Below are positions 8,685 through 21,557 of a stretch of DNA of 64,000 nt, one piece after another (position 1 is the stretch's first letter; every line of letters starts with the position of its first letter). The notes under the pieces were generated by a model. The model searched no databases and was not told where the DNA came from. It saw nothing but the letters and a program-made list of their open reading frames with translations. This DNA comes from Pseudomonas abietaniphila. GTDB lineage: Bacteria > Pseudomonadota > Gammaproteobacteria > Pseudomonadales > Pseudomonadaceae. The position numbers and the translations under genes were made by a program. The DNA lies in assembly GCF_039697315.1 (NCBI RefSeq), contig NZ_CP155619.1:1178001-1242000 (forward strand), written 5' to 3'.

Positions 8685-8706
8685 GCAGCGTCGAGTCAGC
8701 GCTTGA

Positions 8707-10101
8707 TCAAACGCTCGCCTGAGCGCCTTCGAACCACGCCAGTTTCTCCCGCAACATCACCACTTCACCCACGATCACCAGCGTCGGCGCATGCACTTCA
8801 TGCTCCGCGACCAGTTGCGGCAAATTGGCGAGGGTGCCGGTGAACACGCGCTGGTTGGTCGTCGTGCCCTGCTGAATCAGCGCGGCAGGCGTATCGGCGG
8901 ACCGACCGTGTTTGATCAGTTCGCTGCAGATAATCGGCAACCCGATCAGGCCCATGTAGAACACCAGCGTTTGCGCAGGCGACACCAGATCCTTCCACGG
9001 CAAGTCAGTGGTGCCGTCTTTCAGGTGGCCCGTCACGAAACGCACGGATTGCGCATGGTCGCGGTGGGTCAGGGGAATCCCCGCGTAGGCCGCACAACCG
9101 CTGGCCGCCGTAATGCCCGGCACGACCTGGAACGGGATGCCATGGGCCGCCAGTTCTTCGATTTCTTCGCCGCCACGGCCGAAGATGAACGGATCGCCGC
9201 CCTTGAGCCGCACCACCCGCTTGCCCTGTTTGGCCAGAACCACCAATTGCTGGTTGATCTGATCCTGCGGCACGGCGTGATCGGCGCGTTGCTTGCCGAC
9301 ATAGATCCGGTCCGCGTCACGACGACACAGTTCGAGAATGGCGGGCGCCACCAGACGGTCGTACAGCACCACATCGGCTTGCTGCATCAGCCGCAAGGCT
9401 TTGAAGGTCAGCAGATCCGGATCGCCCGGCCCCGCCCCGACCAGATACACCTCTCCGGTGGTCGCGGGCGGTTCACCATCGATTTTCGCCTGGAGCAAAC
9501 GCTCGGCTTCAGCGCCCTGCCCGGCCAGTTGCCGATCGGCGATCGGCCCCTGAAACACCTCCTCCCAGAATGCGCGGCGTTGCTGCACATTCGGGAACAG
9601 GTTTTTCACCTGGTGGCGGAAGCGCGCCGCAAGCCCGGCGAGATGGCCATAGGTGGGCGGGATCCAGCTTTCGATCTTGGCGCGGATCAAGCGTGCCAGC
9701 ACGGGAGCATCCCCGCCGCTGGACACCGCAATCACCAGCGGTGAGCGATCGACGATGGCCGGGAAGATCACGCTGCACAAGGCAGGCGCGTCCACCACAT
9801 TGACCGGCACGCCCCGCTGACGGGCATCGGCGGACACCTGAGCGTTGAGCGGCTCGTCGTCGGTGGCGGCAATGATCAGCACGCAACCGTTAAGATCCGC
9901 CTCGCTGTAACCTCGCAGAATCTGCTCGCCACCGCTGCTGTCGATCAGCTCGCGCAGCTCTGTTCCAATCTCGGGTGCAACCACCCGCAAAACCGCACCG
10001 GCATCGGCCAGCAGGCGAGACTTGCGCAAGGCAATCTCGCCGCCGCCCACGACCAATACCCGGGCGCCCCGCAGGTTGTGGAACAGTGGCAGAAATTCCA
10101 T
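8707..10101 (-). CDS. cysG: siroheme synthase CysG (methyltransferase/dehydrogenase/ferrochelatase)
   Basis: 464 residues, the full trifunctional form (E. coli 457). Residues 1-~210 are the NAD-dependent precorrin-2 dehydrogenase/ferrochelatase module with a Rossmann glycine motif [11 protein letters not shown] (17-27) and [11 protein letters not shown] containing the conserved phosphorylatable serine. Residues ~215-455 are the SAM-dependent uroporphyrinogen III methyltransferase with [12 protein letters not shown] and [18 protein letters not shown]. Together they make siroheme for sulfite and nitrite reductases. The ATG is adjacent to the serS stop with no gap, so it is the last gene of the ftsK-to-cysG minus-strand series. 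Confidence 0.97.
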   Translation of the reverse strand: MEFLPLFHNLRGARVLVVGGGEIALRKSRLLADAGAVLRVVAPEIGTELRELIDSSGGEQILRGYSEADLNGCVLIIAATDDEPLNAQVSADARQRGVPVNVVDAPALCSVIFPAIVDRSPLVIAVSSGGDAPVLARLIRAKIESWIPPTYGHLAGLAARFRHQVKNLFPNVQQRRAFWEEVFQGPIADRQLAGQGAEAERLLQAKIDGEPPATTGEVYLVGAGPGDPDLLTFKALRLMQQADVVLYDRLVAPAILELCRRDADRIYVGKQRADHAVPQDQINQQLVVLAKQGKRVVRLKGGDPFIFGRGGEEIEELAAHGIPFQVVPGITAASGCAAYAGIPLTHRDHAQSVRFVTGHLKDGTTDLPWKDLVSPAQTLVFYMGLIGLPIICSELIKHGRSADTPAALIQQGTTTNQRVFTGTLANLPQLVAEHEVHAPTLVIVGEVVMLREKLAWFEGAQASV

Positions 10102-11394
<1,293 letters not shown>

Positions 11395-11411
11395 TTATTG
11401 AATCGGGTTTA

Positions 11412-11786
11412 TTAAATTCGGGTCAAAGACAGGCCAGCCCAGGTCGCGAGCAGGCCGCCAAGTACACTGATCAACGCGTAGCCAATGGCGAGAGGAGCCT
11501 GACCGCTTTCCAGCAGACGAATCGTGTCCAGCGAAAAGGACGAAAACGTCGTCAGGCCCCCTAAAAAGCCCACCATCAAACCGGCACGCACTTCGATCGG
11601 CACCTCCGGGCGAATCAGAAACAGCCCGTACAGGAAACCGATCAACAAACAGCCCACCAGGTTGACGGCCAGCGTGGCGGTATAGAAATACCGTGGCCAG
11701 TTCGCGGAAACAACGTTACCCGTGGCAAAGCGCAATAATGTACCAGCCACGCCCCCGGCGGACACGGCAAGAATCAATTGAATCAT
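11412..11786 (-). CDS. crcB: fluoride channel CrcB/Fluc
   Basis: 124 residues with four membrane helices, the size of a Fluc channel subunit. The [10 protein letters not shown] start, the [10 protein letters not shown] helix (with the pore-lining Asn) and [12 protein letters not shown] with the phenylalanine-box residues are all visible. Dual-topology dimers export fluoride. The start codon overlaps the rarA stop by one base, so there is no room for the fluoride riboswitch that often precedes crcB; expression should follow the operon. Confidence 0.97.
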   Translation of the reverse strand: MIQLILAVSAGGVAGTLLRFATGNVVSANWPRYFYTATLAVNLVGCLLIGFLYGLFLIRPEVPIEVRAGLMVGFLGGLTTFSSFSLDTIRLLESGQAPLAIGYALISVLGGLLATWAGLSLTRI

Positions 11787-13108
11787 TATTTTCTCCGTTG
11801 ACGGGGACTGGCGCGGTCGAGGGCGGCCAGATGCTTGAGTTTTTCGCCGATTTTCAGCTCGAGGCCACGGGGCACCGGCTGGTAATACTGACGTGGCTCG
11901 AGGTCCTCAGGAAAGTAGTCTTCGCCTGCCGCGTACGCATCCGGCTCGTCATGGGCATACCGGTACTCTTCGCCGTATCCGAGCTGCTTCATCAGTTTGG
12001 TCGGCGCGTTCCGCAGATGCAGTGGTACTTCCAGCGACCCATGCTCGGTCGCTTCGCGCATGGCCATCTTGAAGCCAATGTACACGGCGTTACTTTTCGG
12101 CGCGCACGCCAGATACACGATGGCCTGCGCCACCGCCAGCTCACCTTCCGGGCTGCCGAGGCGCTCCTGAACGTCCCATGCCGACATGCACAAAGGCAGC
12201 GCGCGCGGGTCGGCATTGCCGATGTCTTCACTGGCCATGCGCACTACGCGCCGTGCCAGATACAGGGGATCGCAACCGCCATCGATCATCCGCGCGAACC
12301 AGTACAGCGCCGCATCGGGGTTGGAACCGCGAATGGATTTGTGCAGGGCGGAGATCTGGTCGTAGAACGCCTCGCCGCCTTTGTCGAAACGCCGACGGCT
12401 GTCACCGAGCAGGCTGGCCAGCAATTCCGGTTCGATTTCACTGCCGTCCTCAGCCAGGTCCGAGGCGTTTTCCAACAGGTTGAGCATCCGTCGGCCATCG
12501 CCATCGGCAGCCGCCAACAGCGTCTTGAAAGCTTCATCACCCAGGGTCAGATGACGATTGCCCAGTCCGCGTTCTTCAGTCAGGGCCCGGTCAACCAACT
12601 GACGCAACGCCGCTTCGTCGAGGCTTTTCAGCACATAGACGCGCGCTCGCGACAGCAAGGCGTTGTTGAGTTCGAAAGAAGGGTTTTCCGTGGTGGCGCC
12701 GATGAAAATCAGCGTGCCGTCTTCAACGTAAGGCAGAAAGGCATCTTGCTGCGACTTGTTGAAACGATGCACTTCGTCGACGAACAGGATCGTCCGGCGA
12801 CCGTATTGGCCGGCCTGCTGCTTGGCGACTTCGACCGCCTGACGGATCTCTTTCACACCCGCCAGCACGGCAGACACCGTTTCGAAGTGCGCATCCGAGA
12901 CCTTTGCCAGCAACCGCGCCAGCGTGGTTTTACCCACGCCGGGCGGTCCCCAGAAAATCATCGAATGCAGCGCTCCCTGCTCCAGCGCTTCGCGCAGGGG
13001 CTTGCCGTGGGCGAGCAGGTGTTGCTGACCGACGTACTCATCCAGATTGGTGGCCCGCAAGCGGGCAGCCAAGGGCTGGGCAATCGGTTCACTGCTGAAC
13101 AGGTCCAT
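11786..13108 (-). CDS. rarA: replication-associated recombination protein A (AAA+ ATPase)
   Basis: 440 residues. Walker [15 protein letters not shown] at ~53-66, Walker [11 protein letters not shown] at ~107-116 and sensor 1 [10 protein letters not shown] at ~137-146 place it in the RarA/MgsA/WRNIP1 family of clamp-loader-like AAA+ proteins. A C-terminal tetramerisation domain follows (YPHDEPD-like and [17 protein letters not shown]). It acts at stalled replication forks. It lies between lolA (18 bases) and crcB (one-base overlap). Confidence 0.97.
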   Translation of the reverse strand: MDLFSSEPIAQPLAARLRATNLDEYVGQQHLLAHGKPLREALEQGALHSMIFWGPPGVGKTTLARLLAKVSDAHFETVSAVLAGVKEIRQAVEVAKQQAGQYGRRTILFVDEVHRFNKSQQDAFLPYVEDGTLIFIGATTENPSFELNNALLSRARVYVLKSLDEAALRQLVDRALTEERGLGNRHLTLGDEAFKTLLAAADGDGRRMLNLLENASDLAEDGSEIEPELLASLLGDSRRRFDKGGEAFYDQISALHKSIRGSNPDAALYWFARMIDGGCDPLYLARRVVRMASEDIGNADPRALPLCMSAWDVQERLGSPEGELAVAQAIVYLACAPKSNAVYIGFKMAMREATEHGSLEVPLHLRNAPTKLMKQLGYGEEYRYAHDEPDAYAAGEDYFPEDLEPRQYYQPVPRGLELKIGEKLKHLAALDRASPRQRRK

Positions 13109-13126
13109 TGAAGACGTTAGCGCCTC

Positions 13127-13750
13127 TTATTCCTGAATGACGTCAGCGCCCTTCGGGATATCGAACTTGAATTTGCTCGCCGCGACAGGCTCGTTCGCCT
13201 TGACGCCGGTGAACAGGATATTGGTGCGCTGGCCGACGCTGTCGATCAACTGCATGTCGTTGATCATGCCGTTGCGGAAGGACAGACGCAGGTTGTCGAA
13301 CAACGTGTCCTTGGATTTCGGCTTGAGCACGAAGTCGATCACGCCGCCCGCTTCCTTGGCCGTGATGTCGAAGCTCTCGCTGATTTTCGACACGTCACCG
13401 GACAGCAGCAATGCCGGGGTCTGGGTCAGGCGCTGGTCCAGCGTCTTGATGGTGACCTGCTCCAGGTCAGGGTCCCATAGCGTGACTTTCTTGCCATCGG
13501 ACACCATGGTCTGCTCTTGAGGTGCGTTGGTGTGCCAGTAGAACAGGCCCGGGCGCTGCAGAACCATGTTGCCGGAGGTCTCCTGCAACTGCGTACCGCC
13601 TCCATCCAGCGTCAACTGCGAAAAGTTGCCGCTCAGGGTTTTCGAGTTTTCCAGCAACTGAGTCAAGCGCGCGACGTCTTTGCTGTCGGCGTGGGCAGAA
13701 AAAGCAGAAACGGCCAGTGCAGATACCAACAACATGCGGATAAGACGCAT
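13127..13750 (-). CDS. lolA: outer-membrane lipoprotein carrier protein LolA
   Basis: 207 residues with a signal peptide ([21 protein letters not shown], cleavage about residue 21). The mature part has the LolA signatures [24 protein letters not shown] and the [12 protein letters not shown] strand. It shuttles lipoproteins through the periplasm from LolCDE to LolB. Gene order ftsK-lolA-rarA matches E. coli. A hairpin separates it from ftsK, so it may also have its own promoter in the 75-base gap. Confidence 0.97.
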   Translation of the reverse strand: MRLIRMLLVSALAVSAFSAHADSKDVARLTQLLENSKTLSGNFSQLTLDGGGTQLQETSGNMVLQRPGLFYWHTNAPQEQTMVSDGKKVTLWDPDLEQVTIKTLDQRLTQTPALLLSGDVSKISESFDITAKEAGGVIDFVLKPKSKDTLFDNLRLSFRNGMINDMQLIDSVGQRTNILFTGVKANEPVAASKFKFDIPKGADVIQE

Positions 13751-13779
13751 GGGATTCCTCTTTGAGTTGGGTTAAAGCC

Positions 13780-13804
13780 GGACGGCGCCCTAGTGGCGCC
13801 GTCC
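13780..13804 (-). terminator. hairpin between ftsK and lolA
   Basis: A perfect 10-base GC-rich inverted repeat (13780-13789 and 13795-13804) with a five-base loop, in the short gap after the ftsK stop. The following T run on the minus strand is weak, so it may attenuate rather than fully stop transcription into lolA. Confidence 0.65.
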
Positions 13805-13825
13805 AGTCACTCGTGACGTAAAGTG

Positions 13826-16231
13826 TCAGTCACGCATAGGGGCTGGCGCAATCACTTCCCGCGAGCCATTGGTGTTCATCGAGGTCACGACGCCGGCCAT
13901 TTCCATGGCTTCGATCATGCGCGCGGCGCGGTTGTAGCCAATCTTGAGCTTGCGCTGCACGGCGGAAATCGACGCGCGACGGCTTTCCAGCACGAAGTTG
14001 ACCGCCTCGTCGTACAGCGCATCGGTCTCGCTGTCGTCGCCGTCGCCACCGCCGCCCCCACTGTCAAAGCCGCTGCCCGCTTCCTCAACGCCCGCCAGAA
14101 TGTCGTCGTTGTATTGCGGCGTGCCACGCAGCTTCCAGGCCTCAACGACGCGGTGCACCTCGTCATCGGACACGAATGCACCGTGGACACGAATCGGCAG
14201 GCTGGTGCCGGGCGGCATATAGAGCATGTCACCGTGACCCAACAGTTGCTCGGCACCGCCCTGGTCGATGATCGTCCGGGAGTCGATCTTGCTCGACACC
14301 TGGAACGCCATACGAGTCGGGATGTTGGCCTTGATCAGACCCGTGATCACGTCAACCGAAGGACGCTGGGTCGCGAGGATCAAGTGAATACCGGCCGCCC
14401 GCGCCTTCTGAGCAATACGTGCAATAAGCTCTTCGACCTTCTTGCCGACGATCATCATCATGTCGGCGAACTCGTCGACCACCACGACGATGGTCGGCAG
14501 CTTGGTCAGCAGCGGCGCTTCGTCGTGAATGCTTTCGCGGTGGTACAACGGGTCGGACAACGGCGTACCGGCGTCCTCGGCTTCTTTGACCTTGTGGTTG
14601 AAGCCCGACAGGTTCCGCACGCCCATTTTCGCCATGAGCTTGTAGCGACGTTCCATTTCCGCCACCGACCAGCGCAGGGCATTGGCGGCGTCTTTCATGT
14701 CGGTCACGACCGGACACAGCAAGTGCGGGATACCTTCGTAGATCGACAGCTCGAGCATTTTCGGGTCGATCATGATCAGCTTGGCGTCTTCCGGTCCCGA
14801 TTTGAACAGGATCGAAAGGATCATCGCGTTCACACCCACCGACTTACCGGAACCGGTGGTACCGGCGACCAGCAGGTGAGGCATCTTCGCAAGGTCGGTG
14901 ATGATCGGCTTGCCGCCGATGTCATGACCAAGCGCCAGGGTGACCGGCGATTTGAAGTTGTCGTATTCCGGGGTCGACAGGACCTCGGAGAAGCGCACGA
15001 TCTGGCGGTCTTCGTTGGGAATTTCGATACCGACGGTGGTCTTGCCGGGAATGACCTCGACCACACGAACGCTGGTCACGGCCAGGGATCGTGCAAGGTC
15101 CTTCGCCAGGTTGGCAATGCGGCTGACTTTCACACCCGCTGCCGGCTGGATCTCGTAACGGGTGATGACCGGGCCTGGGTGAATCGAGTCCACGGAGACT
15201 TCGACGCCGAACTCCTTGAGCTTGATTTCCAGCAAGTGGCCGACCGCCGCCAGAGATTCAGGCGAATAGTTGAGCTGTTTCTTTTCGGCAGGATCGAGAA
15301 TCGAAATCGGCGGCAAGGTGCCTTCCACGGCGCTGTCGACGAACAATGGCGCCTGTTTTTCCTTCTGGACGCGCTTGCTGGGCTCAGGCGGGCGGGTCGG
15401 CGCCGGCGCGATGACGGCAGGGATGTGTTTCTCGCGCGCTGCCATGTGTTCGGTCAGCACCTGTTCGCGCTCGATCAAACGCTCTTTGGCCTTGGCCTGC
15501 TCACGACGATCGGGCGCCACCGGCGCGACCACCTCATCGATACGCATGTCGACTTCACGCAGTTGCGCAACCATGTGCTTGCGTTCATTACGCGCCGTCC
15601 ACCAACGGTTGATCGCACCCTGAAACAGCTCGAAGAGGTCCAGCGTGATCTTGCCCGTGGTGTCCATGACCTTGAACCACGACAGATCGGTGAACACGGT
15701 CAGGCCGAACAGGAACAGCGCAATGAACAGCAAGGTGCTGCCCTGCACGTTGAGCGCGCGCTTGGCCAGATCACCGAGCACTTCACCCAGTACGCCGCCG
15801 GCAGAACCGGGCAGCCCGGAGGCGGAGTGGAAATGAATGTGCGCCAGCGCTGCGCCTGCGAGCACCAGAAACACCAGACCGATCAGGCGCCAGGAGAACA
15901 GCCAGCCGCTCCACTGCCAAGGCTCATGCCGGTGACGGAACACCTGATACGCCTTGACGCCGAGTAACAACGGGAAGATGTAGGCAAAGTAGCCCAGCAC
16001 CATGAACAGGATGTCGGCGGCGAATGCGCCCGCGCGACCGGCGGCATTCTGCACCTGCATGGAACTGCTGGTGTGACTCCAGCCTGGATCGCCTTGATCG
16101 TAGGTCAGCAAGGCCATCATCAGGTACAGGCACAAAAAGCCGAATGCGATCAGCGCACCTTCCTTGAGTCGGTAGTGCAAATGCTGCCGCCAGAGCGGTA
16201 CGGGGCTGGGTGCTGCGGTGGATTTCTTCAA
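13826..16231 (-). CDS. ftsK: DNA translocase FtsK (TTG start)
   Basis: 801 residues. Four membrane helices lie in residues 25-185, then a linker (~190-320), then the RecA-like motor with Walker [13 protein letters not shown] at 456-467 and a Walker [14 protein letters not shown] winged-helix gamma domain (~735-795, [20 protein letters not shown]) reads the polar KOPS sequences. It pumps chromosome DNA at the division septum and activates XerCD. The linker is short compared with E. coli FtsK (1329 aa), as usual in Pseudomonas. The only sensible start is TTG at 16231, with an AGGA about ten bases upstream. Confidence 0.96.
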   Translation of the reverse strand: MKKSTAAPSPVPLWRQHLHYRLKEGALIAFGFLCLYLMMALLTYDQGDPGWSHTSSSMQVQNAAGRAGAFAADILFMVLGYFAYIFPLLLGVKAYQVFRHRHEPWQWSGWLFSWRLIGLVFLVLAGAALAHIHFHSASGLPGSAGGVLGEVLGDLAKRALNVQGSTLLFIALFLFGLTVFTDLSWFKVMDTTGKITLDLFELFQGAINRWWTARNERKHMVAQLREVDMRIDEVVAPVAPDRREQAKAKERLIEREQVLTEHMAAREKHIPAVIAPAPTRPPEPSKRVQKEKQAPLFVDSAVEGTLPPISILDPAEKKQLNYSPESLAAVGHLLEIKLKEFGVEVSVDSIHPGPVITRYEIQPAAGVKVSRIANLAKDLARSLAVTSVRVVEVIPGKTTVGIEIPNEDRQIVRFSEVLSTPEYDNFKSPVTLALGHDIGGKPIITDLAKMPHLLVAGTTGSGKSVGVNAMILSILFKSGPEDAKLIMIDPKMLELSIYEGIPHLLCPVVTDMKDAANALRWSVAEMERRYKLMAKMGVRNLSGFNHKVKEAEDAGTPLSDPLYHRESIHDEAPLLTKLPTIVVVVDEFADMMMIVGKKVEELIARIAQKARAAGIHLILATQRPSVDVITGLIKANIPTRMAFQVSSKIDSRTIIDQGGAEQLLGHGDMLYMPPGTSLPIRVHGAFVSDDEVHRVVEAWKLRGTPQYNDDILAGVEEAGSGFDSGGGGGDGDDSETDALYDEAVNFVLESRRASISAVQRKLKIGYNRAARMIEAMEMAGVVTSMNTNGSREVIAPAPMRD

Positions 16232-16684
16232 AACGCTTCAATTCCTGCGCGCTAGCGCGAACATCTTAGTGGTTGACTATGAACGACTGCATCGACGAAA
16301 TAGTACTGACCAATCCCTGAGAGCCTTGAGACGACAACATCGTTGAAGGCACGCTCGACAGGCGACTTGAAATAAGGTTAAACAACATCGGGCATTGTAC
16401 GGATTTGCACGCTGCACGCCACGTTAGTCTGGCGTGGACCTTGCAGATCTTCAAGCGTCGGTGACAACGGGCGATTTGAGCATGCATTTTCTTTGCTGAC
16501 AAAGGCTTATGACGTGTTTATCTCAATCTTCACAACTGTCCAAAGGCCATGCTCCGTTTGAAGACCCTAAGTGCACCTCACATTCAACGATGTCGCTGCA
16601 GTCAACCGCGTGTGACCGCATTCACTGCCCGTAGTTGCACCGCGGCTTACCACTCCCCTCCCCTCTCGCAAAAGTCATGACGCC
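16232..16684. other. 453-base gap between ftsK and aat without a gene
   Basis: No convincing reading frame on either strand. It must hold the divergent promoters of ftsK and aat. A seven-base inverted repeat with an eight-base loop lies at 16415-16436. In P. aeruginosa trxB1 sits between these two genes; nothing resembling it is left here. Confidence 0.6.
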
Positions 16685-17374
16685 ATGCTGACCTGGTTAC
16701 AACGCGACACGCTTGATTTTCCGCCGCTGGATAAGGCCATGCGCGAGCCGAACGGGCTCTTGGCCGGAGGCGGCGACCTGTCCGCCGACCGGCTGATCCG
16801 GGCCTATCGCCACGGCTGCTTTCCCTGGTATCAGCAGGGACAGCCGATTCTCTGGTGGTCGCCGGATCCGCGCACGGTATTGTTTCCTGAGGAATTGCAC
16901 GTTTCCCGCAGCCTGACCAAAGTGCTGCGCCAGCAAAAGTATCAGGTGACCTTCGACCAGGACTTTGCGGCGGTCATACGCGCCTGCGCGGAGCCGCGCG
17001 ACTACACCGATGGCACCTGGATCACTGGCTCCATGCAGGCTGCCTACATAGAACTGCACGCACGCGGTTTTGCCCACAGCGTAGAGGTCTGGGAGAACGG
17101 CGAGCTGATCGGCGGGCTTTATGGCCTGGCGATGGGCCAACTGTTTTTTGGAGAATCGATGTTCAGTCGCGCCGACAACGCCTCCAAGGTCGGATTCGCG
17201 ACGCTGGTGGACCATCTGAAGCAGTGGGGATTCGTCCTGATTGACTGCCAGATGCCGACGCAACACTTGCAAAGCCTGGGCGCCCGATCCATTACGCGCC
17301 AGACCTTTGCCGATTACTTGGACAAACACCTCGATCTGAGCAATTCCGCCGACTGGCTACCTAGGCGAGTTTGA
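16685..17374 (+). CDS. aat: leucyl/phenylalanyl-tRNA-protein transferase
   Basis: 229 residues (E. coli Aat 234). Family signatures are [20 protein letters not shown] near 22-41, [20 protein letters not shown] near 43-62 and the [18 protein letters not shown] block near 143-160. It transfers Leu or Phe from aminoacyl-tRNA to N-terminal Lys or Arg, creating N-degrons that ClpS delivers to ClpAP. The bpt gene follows 47 bases downstream and clpA/clpS are 1.3 kb away, so the whole pathway is clustered. Confidence 0.97.
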   Translation: MLTWLQRDTLDFPPLDKAMREPNGLLAGGGDLSADRLIRAYRHGCFPWYQQGQPILWWSPDPRTVLFPEELHVSRSLTKVLRQQKYQVTFDQDFAAVIRACAEPRDYTDGTWITGSMQAAYIELHARGFAHSVEVWENGELIGGLYGLAMGQLFFGESMFSRADNASKVGFATLVDHLKQWGFVLIDCQMPTQHLQSLGARSITRQTFADYLDKHLDLSNSADWLPRRV

Positions 17375-17421
17375 TTCGGCTGGCATACACTCTTAACTAA
17401 AGTTTTTCTCGAGGGTTGATC

Positions 17422-18129
17422 ATGACCGAGCTGGCGCGGCTTAAGTTTTATGCCACTCAACCCCACTCCTGCAGCTACCTGCCCGAGGAACAAGCCACCA
17501 CGCTGTTCCTCGATCCCAGCCAGCCGATGGATGTGCAGGTCTATGCCGACCTTTCGGACATGGGGTTTCGCCGCAGTGGCGACCATCTTTATCGCCCGCA
17601 CTGTCAGAATTGCAGTGCGTGTGTGCCTGCGCGGATTCCCGTCGGCCTGTTCGAGCCCGATCGCCAACAGAAACGCATTTTCAAGAAAAATGCCGACATC
17701 GAAGTCACCAGCACCAAGCCCCATTTCAGCGAAGAATATTTCGACCTTTACCAACGCTATATCGAGCAGCGCCACGCCGACGGCGACATGTTTCCTCCCA
17801 GTCGCGACCAGTTTTCGACCTTTCTGGTGCGCGACCTGCCGTTCTCGCGTTTTTTTGAGTTTCGCGTCGAAGGGCGATTGCTGGCCGTGGCCGTGACCGA
17901 TCTGCTGCCCAATGGCTTGTCGGCGGTGTACACCTTCTACGAACCCGCCGAAGAAAAGCGCAGCCTGGGCCGTTACGCGATCCTCTGGCAAATAGCCGAA
18001 GCCGCTCGCTTGCAACTGCATGCGGTGTACCTGGGCTACTGGATCAAGAACTGCAAAAAGATGAATTACAAGACCCAATATCGCCCTATCGAGCTGCTGA
18101 CCAATCAAAGATGGGTCACTCTTTACTGA
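17422..18129 (+). CDS. bpt: aspartate/glutamate leucyltransferase (Bpt, arginyltransferase-like)
   Basis: 235 residues of the ATE1-related Bpt family. The N-terminal domain has [15 protein letters not shown] and the paired cysteines of [15 protein letters not shown]; the C-terminal GNAT-like domain has SAVYTFYEP and [14 protein letters not shown]. Bacterial Bpt adds Leu to proteins starting with Asp or Glu. The ATG at 17422 is preferred over an upstream start at 17416 because GAGGG at 17411 is well spaced to it. It forms a unit with aat upstream and infA downstream. Confidence 0.96.
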   Translation: MTELARLKFYATQPHSCSYLPEEQATTLFLDPSQPMDVQVYADLSDMGFRRSGDHLYRPHCQNCSACVPARIPVGLFEPDRQQKRIFKKNADIEVTSTKPHFSEEYFDLYQRYIEQRHADGDMFPPSRDQFSTFLVRDLPFSRFFEFRVEGRLLAVAVTDLLPNGLSAVYTFYEPAEEKRSLGRYAILWQIAEAARLQLHAVYLGYWIKNCKKMNYKTQYRPIELLTNQRWVTLY

Positions 18130-18230
18130 AGCCCTTGGCTTAACCCCCATTTTTCGGGCACAATGCAGCCCGCTTTTGCCTGGCTGCCGTTTGCACCGGG
18201 CCATTCATTGGATACCGAGGGCTTTACTGC

Positions 18231-18449
18231 ATGTCGAAAGAAGACAGCTTCGAAATGGAAGGCACTGTCGTCGACACCCTGCCCAACACCATGTTCCGTG
18301 TGGAGTTGGAAAATGGGCACGTCGTAACCGCGCACATCTCCGGCAAGATGCGCAAGAACTACATTCGTATTCTTACCGGCGATAAGGTCCGCGTTGAACT
18401 GACGCCCTACGACTTGAGCAAAGGGCGCATCACTTACCGCGCCCGCTAA
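18231..18449 (+). CDS. infA: translation initiation factor IF-1
   Basis: 72 residues, one S1-like OB fold, beginning [20 protein letters not shown]. The basic RNA-binding face [18 protein letters not shown] is intact. IF-1 occupies the ribosomal A site during initiation. It is followed at 12 bases by a strong terminator. The neighbourhood aat-bpt-infA-clpA is conserved in gammaproteobacteria. Confidence 0.98.
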
Positions 18450-18460
18450 CAGGTCTTAAC

Positions 18461-18490
18461 AAAAACGCCCGGCACATGCCGGGCGTTTTT
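18461..18490 (+). terminator. rho-independent terminator after infA
   Basis: A perfect 13-base stem (18461-18473 with 18478-18490), four-base loop and five-T tail, starting 12 bases past the infA stop. Confidence 0.93.
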
Positions 18491-18521
18491 GTTGGCGCGG
18501 CTTAAGCTCAACACCCTTTGT

Positions 18522-18604
18522 AGGAGCGCGCTTGCCCGCGATTACCGACTTCCTGACACGTATGCGTTGACTGATACGACGTCATCGCGGGCAAGCGCGC
18601 TCCT
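18522..18604. repeat. REPIN-like inverted repeat pair (20-bp arms)
   Basis: Two REP sequences in opposite orientation with perfect 20-base complementarity (18522-18541 and 18585-18604) and a 43-base spacer. The arm carries the AGGAGCGCGCTTGCCCGCGA core of a Pseudomonas REP family. It lies in the convergent gap between infA and clpA. Confidence 0.85.
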
Positions 18605-18627
18605 GCAGGTTTTTTTGCAGACAACAA

Positions 18628-18651
18628 AAAGGCGCCTCAATCGGCGCCTTT
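18628..18651 (-). terminator. terminator after clpA
   Basis: A nine-base perfect stem (18628-18636 with 18643-18651) around a six-base loop, followed on the minus strand by a run of five Ts, 21 bases past the clpA stop. Confidence 0.85.
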
Positions 18652-18672
18652 CTGCTGTATCGCGATGAAACG

Positions 18673-20943
18673 TCAGGCCATTTCCGCCGTGGTTTCGTAG
18701 TCGAACGTGATCTCGCCGTCCTTGTAGTCGATGTGAACCACACCGCCATGCTCGGACAACTCGCCGAAAAGAATCTCCTCGGCCAGTGGACGCTTGATCT
18801 TGTCCTGGATCAGACGCGCCATTGGGCGAGCGCCCATCGCAGCATCGTAGCCCCCTTCCGCCAGATAGCTTCTGGCCGCATCGGTCACCTCAAGCAGCAC
18901 ACGCTTGTCTTCCAGTTGCGCCTGAAGTTCGGTGAGGAACTTGTCCACCACGCTTTTGATGACCTCATGACTGAGGCGACCAAACTGAATGATGGTGTCC
19001 AGGCGGTTGCGGAATTCCGGCGTGAAGCTCTTCTTGATGACTTCCATCGCATCAGACGAGTGGTCCTGATGGGTGAAGCCGATCGAAGCACGCGCCGCCG
19101 TTTCAGCACCGGCGTTGGTGGTCATGATCACGATCACATTGCGGAAGTCCGCTTTGCGGCCGTTGTTGTCGGTCAAGGTACCGTGGTCCATGACCTGCAG
19201 GAGCAGGTTGAAGACTTCCGGATGCGCTTTCTCGATCTCATCGAGCAGCAGAACACAGTGCGGCTGCTTGGTGATGGCTTCGGTCAACAGACCGCCCTGA
19301 TCGAACCCGACATAGCCTGGAGGCGCACCGATCAGACGCGAAACGGTGTGACGCTCCATGTATTCGGACATGTCGAAACGCACCAGCTCGATACCCAGCG
19401 CTTTCGCCAACTGACGAGCCGCCTCGGTTTTACCGACACCGGTAGGACCTGCGAACAGGAACGAACCCACTGGTTTGTCTGGGGATTTCAGGCCCGCACG
19501 GGACAGCTTGATCGCGGTCGACAGCGAATCGATCGCTGCGTCCTGACCAAAGACCGTGAGCTTGAGGTCGCGCTCCAGGTTACGCAGCAGTTCCTTGTCG
19601 GAGCTGTTGACGTGTTTTGGCGGAATCCGCGCGATTTTCGCGACGATGTCTTCAACCTGAGCCACCTCGATGCGCTTCACACGCAACTCTGCTGGCTGCA
19701 GACGCTGATAGGCACCCGCCTCGTCAATCACGTCGATGGCCTTGTCCGGCATATGACGGTCATTGATGTAGCGCGACGCCAGTTCAGCGGCGGCACGCAG
19801 GGCTTCATCACTGTATTCGATACTGTGGTGCTGCTCGAAACGGCCTTTCAGGCCACGCAGAATGCCGATGGTGTCTTCTACCGAAGGCTCTGACACGTCG
19901 ACTTTCTGGAAGCGGCGAGCCAGCGCACGGTCTTTTTCGAAGATGCCGCGGAACTCCTGGAACGTGGTCGAACCGATGCAACGGATATCACCCGAAGACA
20001 GCAACGGCTTGAGCAGGTTGGAGGCATCCATCACGCCACCCGACGCAGCACCGGCACCAATAATGGTGTGGATTTCGTCGATGAACAGAATCGCATGCGG
20101 GCGTTTTTTGAGCTCGCCCAGCAACGCCTTGAAGCGTTTCTCGAAATCACCACGGTATTTGGTACCGGCCAGCAGAGCACCGAGGTCCAGGGAGTAGACG
20201 ACGCTGTTGGCCAACAGATCCGGCACCTGGTTGTCGACGATACGCTTGGCCAGACCTTCGGCGATGGCGGTCTTGCCCACGCCGGCTTCACCGACGAGCA
20301 GCGGGTTGTTTTTACGACGGCGCGCGAGGATCTGAGCGACACGCTCGACTTCCAGCTCACGGCCTACAAGCGGATCGATGCGGCCTTGACGGGCCAGTTC
20401 ATTCAGGTTGCTGGCATAGGCATCCAGAGGATTGCCCGAAGAAGAAGACTCGCCGCCCTCATCATCCTGCATATCTTGCTCACCTTCAGAGTGTTCGCCA
20501 TGCCCCGGCACCTTGGAGATACCGTGGGCGATATAGTTGACGACATCGATACGGGCAACGCTCTGCTGTTTCAGCAGGAACACGGCCTGACTTTCCTGCT
20601 CACTGAAAATGGCCACCAGAACGTTCGCGCCGGTGACTTCACGCTTACCGGAACTCTGCACATGGAACACGGCACGCTGGAGCACGCGCTGGAAGCCCAG
20701 GGTGGGCTGGGTCTCGCGATCCTCATCATGCACAGGGATCAGCGGCGTGGTGGAGTCGATGAACTCCTGAAGGTCGTGTTTGAGTTTGTCGAGGTTTGCG
20801 CCGCAGGCACGCAGAACAGTGGCGGCAGCCTCATTGTCCAATAGGGCCAACAGAAGGTGCTCGACCGTCATGAACTCATGACGCTTCGAACGGGCCTCCT
20901 TGAAAGCCAAATTGAGGGTGACTTCGAGCTCACGGTTTAACAT
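18673..20943 (-). CDS. clpA: ATP-dependent Clp protease ATP-binding subunit ClpA
   Basis: 756 residues (E. coli 758). It has an N-terminal double Clp_N repeat (1-~145) for ClpS binding, then AAA+ module 1 with Walker [13 protein letters not shown] (~215-226) and AAA+ module 2 with [12 protein letters not shown] (~497-508). The IGF tripeptide that docks on ClpP is present in [11 protein letters not shown] (~618). The hexamer unfolds ssrA-tagged and N-degron proteins into ClpP. clpS lies 29 bases upstream on the same strand, so the two are co-transcribed. Confidence 0.98.
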   Translation of the reverse strand: MLNRELEVTLNLAFKEARSKRHEFMTVEHLLLALLDNEAAATVLRACGANLDKLKHDLQEFIDSTTPLIPVHDEDRETQPTLGFQRVLQRAVFHVQSSGKREVTGANVLVAIFSEQESQAVFLLKQQSVARIDVVNYIAHGISKVPGHGEHSEGEQDMQDDEGGESSSSGNPLDAYASNLNELARQGRIDPLVGRELEVERVAQILARRRKNNPLLVGEAGVGKTAIAEGLAKRIVDNQVPDLLANSVVYSLDLGALLAGTKYRGDFEKRFKALLGELKKRPHAILFIDEIHTIIGAGAASGGVMDASNLLKPLLSSGDIRCIGSTTFQEFRGIFEKDRALARRFQKVDVSEPSVEDTIGILRGLKGRFEQHHSIEYSDEALRAAAELASRYINDRHMPDKAIDVIDEAGAYQRLQPAELRVKRIEVAQVEDIVAKIARIPPKHVNSSDKELLRNLERDLKLTVFGQDAAIDSLSTAIKLSRAGLKSPDKPVGSFLFAGPTGVGKTEAARQLAKALGIELVRFDMSEYMERHTVSRLIGAPPGYVGFDQGGLLTEAITKQPHCVLLLDEIEKAHPEVFNLLLQVMDHGTLTDNNGRKADFRNVIVIMTTNAGAETAARASIGFTHQDHSSDAMEVIKKSFTPEFRNRLDTIIQFGRLSHEVIKSVVDKFLTELQAQLEDKRVLLEVTDAARSYLAEGGYDAAMGARPMARLIQDKIKRPLAEEILFGELSEHGGVVHIDYKDGEITFDYETTAEMA

Positions 20944-20972
20944 AGCTTCACCTCATACCCAAGTGTCCGGCG

Positions 20973-21335
20973 TTAACCGTCCTTCTCGATCTCACAGAGT
21001 AGCGGATGCTGGCTTTCCCTGGCGTATTGGTTCACCTGCATGGCCTTGGTCTCGGCGATGTCGCGGGTGAACAATCCGCATACTGCCCGTCCCTCTGTAT
21101 GGACGGCCAGCATGACTTTCGTCGCCAGCTCACGATTCAGGTTGAAAAACACCTCAAGCACTTCGACAACGAAATCCATCGGGGTGTAGTCATCATTGAA
21201 CAAAACCACCTTGTACATCGGTGGCACCTGCAATGTCGGCTTGGCTTCCTGTACGGCTATGCCCGCCGCGTCGTCCTCATGGGATTGCGGATCATCCTGA
21301 TTGAATGTTAGTCGAATCTTGCTGATTGCATGCAT
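20973..21335 (-). CDS. clpS: ClpA adaptor protein ClpS
   Basis: 120 residues. An unstructured N-terminal ~35 residues precedes the folded domain. The N-degron pocket is intact: the [20 protein letters not shown] stretch supplies the Asn-Asp that bind the alpha-amino group, and [10 protein letters not shown] supplies the histidine. It directs proteins with N-terminal Leu, Phe, Trp or Tyr to ClpA. It is upstream of clpA and divergent from cspD, the same layout as in E. coli. Confidence 0.98.
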   Translation of the reverse strand: MHAISKIRLTFNQDDPQSHEDDAAGIAVQEAKPTLQVPPMYKVVLFNDDYTPMDFVVEVLEVFFNLNRELATKVMLAVHTEGRAVCGLFTRDIAETKAMQVNQYARESQHPLLCEIEKDG

Positions 21336-21557
21336 GGTAAAGAAGGTTCGTAGGGGACGAAATTGAAATAAGTAGTCACAGGCATACAGGTTTTCAACTG
21401 GACCGCTGCGTGACCTTGACTAACGGCTAAACGGTGTTACAAACAATAGAACCCACATTGGGTAAAAAGGGTCCGCGCAGTCAACCAAAATTTTTTAGGT
21501 CCGGCGGATGAGAGGTGATGATACTCCCATCGGAGTCCTTTGCAGAGGGATGTGACT

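Noticed and set aside
13823..15967. 714-codon open frame antisense to ftsK
   Set aside because: Arg/His-rich translation of the opposite strand of ftsK, no domain.
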